Positions 6,104-6,851 of a stretch of 6,851 bases of DNA are shown piece after piece. This DNA is from Casimicrobiaceae bacterium (GTDB lineage Bacteria; Pseudomonadota; Gammaproteobacteria; Burkholderiales; Casimicrobiaceae). Each line of letters begins with the position of its first letter. The stretch's first letter is position 1. A program made the translations under genes and the position numbers. The notes below the pieces were generated by a model. It did not search any database and had not been told where the DNA came from. It worked only from the letters and a program-made list of their open reading frames with translations. The stretch is from positions 1-6,851 of the forward strand of contig CATPAO010000282.1 of NCBI GenBank assembly GCA_955652025.1. The letters run 5' to 3'.

Positions 6104-6132
6104 GCCGACTGCATTTGTCGAGATAGGTTCTG

Positions 6133-6851
6133 ATGAATCGTCTGCTACTGATTGTTTTGGCGTGCGGACTGGCGGCCCCGGCATCGGGGACGCCCATCGA
6201 CCTAGACCCGGCCAAATTACGGTTGGCTTCGGCCAACGCCGTCGTCTGGGACGCTGCCGCGCAGCGGCCGATTTACGCGAAAGCCGCCGACGAGGTGACG
6301 CCCATCGCGTCGCTCACCAAGCTGATGACGGCCATCGTCGTGCTGGATGCGGCGCAGCCCGCCGACGAGATGATCGAGATCGAGACGGACGATTTCGACT
6401 TCCTCAAAGGCAGCCGGTCGCGGCTACGGATGGGCGCAACGTTGCCGCGACGCGAGATGCTGCGTCTTGCGCTGATGTCGTCGGAGAACCGAGCGGCGTC
6501 CTCGCTGGCGCGTCATTATCCGGGCGGCACCGCCGCGTTCGTGGCCGCAATGAATGCGAAGGCGCGTACGCTGGAAATGACGCGCACGCACTACGCCGAT
6601 CCGACCGGGCTCTCCGCGGACAACATGTCCACCGCCAACGACCTCGCGAAGCTCGTTCAGGTTGCCGCACAATATCCGCTGATCCGCGAGTTCTCGACGA
6701 CGCCCGCGCATTATGTCGAGCTGCAGCCGACGGGGCGAATGCTGACGTTCAACAACTCCAATGCGCTGGTGAAGAATCAGGCGTGGGACATTCAATTGCA
6801 GAAGACCGGCTACATCCGCGAGGCCGGCCGCTGCATGGTGATGCTGACGAC
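6133..6851 (+). CDS. pbpG: D-alanyl-D-alanine endopeptidase (PBP7), 3' partial
   Basis: The gene is cut by the window edge after 239 codons. It encodes a low-molecular-mass penicillin-binding protein that cleaves D-Ala-meso-diaminopimelate cross-links in periplasmic peptidoglycan. The serine-peptidase motifs are all present: SLTK with nucleophile Ser60 and Lys63, SEN (117-119) in LALMSSENRAA, and KTG (224-226) in the strand IQLQKTGY. Other PBP7 hallmarks are PIASLTKLMTAIVVLDA, RHYPGGTAAFVAAMNAKA and DPTGLSADNMSTANDLAKL, which separate it from DacA-type carboxypeptidases. Residues 1-19 form a signal peptide with a hydrophobic core LLLIVLACGLAA, probably cleaved after ASG. E. coli PbpG is about 310 residues, so some tens of C-terminal residues are missing here. 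ATG 6133 is preceded by a weak ATAGGT. A likely promoter of its own separates it from the exporter upstream. Confidence 0.92.
   Translation, partial: MNRLLLIVLACGLAAPASGTPIDLDPAKLRLASANAVVWDAAAQRPIYAKAADEVTPIASLTKLMTAIVVLDAAQPADEMIEIETDDFDFLKGSRSRLRMGATLPRREMLRLALMSSENRAASSLARHYPGGTAAFVAAMNAKARTLEMTRTHYADPTGLSADNMSTANDLAKLVQVAAQYPLIREFSTTPAHYVELQPTGRMLTFNNSNALVKNQAWDIQLQKTGYIREAGRCMVMLT

Noticed and set aside
4607..6184. Very long minus-strand open frame (525 codons) opposite the ABC exporter
   Set aside because: Its product is Arg/Asp/Gln-rich without family motifs, and the opposite strand encodes an intact Atm1-type exporter with all ATPase motifs. It is a high-GC antisense shadow.
6133..6192. 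Lipoprotein signal (VLAC, Cys11) in the PbpG N-terminus
   Set aside because: Cleavage before Cys11 would leave too short a hydrophobic core, and PBP7 proteins are soluble periplasmic enzymes; a standard signal peptide ending near ASG fits better.

Overview
The window comes from a GC-rich proteobacterium, most likely a betaproteobacterium (Burkholderiales-like). Three things suggest this: the right-hand gene order (YbhP-type phosphodiesterase, ClsB, Atm1-type exporter, PbpG endopeptidase), a tRNA-His fragment with the CCA end encoded in the DNA, and the high-GC codon choice on the right. The class is an inference; nothing in the window names a species.

The window has two parts that meet near base 2102. 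The left part (about 1-2053) looks accessory and is visibly less GC-rich: bases 121-180 contain 25 G/C of 60, against 41 of 60 in bases 3181-3240. It holds a YcaC-type cysteine hydrolase of the isochorismatase superfamily (minus strand), a divergently placed LysR regulator that is truncated and frameshifted, and a compact DUF433/DUF5615 toxin-antitoxin pair. The boundary is the 3' portion of a tRNA-His gene (anticodon arm to CCA, about 2054-2102) with no 5' half. This is the usual scar of a tyrosine-integrase element inserted in a tRNA gene. By that logic the intact tRNA-His, and probably the integrase, lie to the left of the window.

The right part (2151 to the end) is ordinary core chromosome, all on the plus strand. 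An EEP-family phosphodiesterase (YbhP-like) and a ClsB-type cardiolipin synthase are 4 bases apart, and an Atm1-type ABC exporter follows after 31 bases; these three are probably co-transcribed. A separate promoter then appears to drive a PBP7/PbpG-type D-Ala-D-Ala endopeptidase that runs off the window. The core genes concern the cell envelope: phospholipid head-group exchange, export of glutathione-linked compounds across the inner membrane, and periplasmic peptidoglycan trimming.

I see no CRISPR array, insertion sequence, rRNA or clearly new multi-gene system. The most informative signals are the tRNA-His scar and the structured DNA beside it, the toxin-antitoxin pair next to that junction, and the decayed LysR gene whose operator-like palindrome survives.
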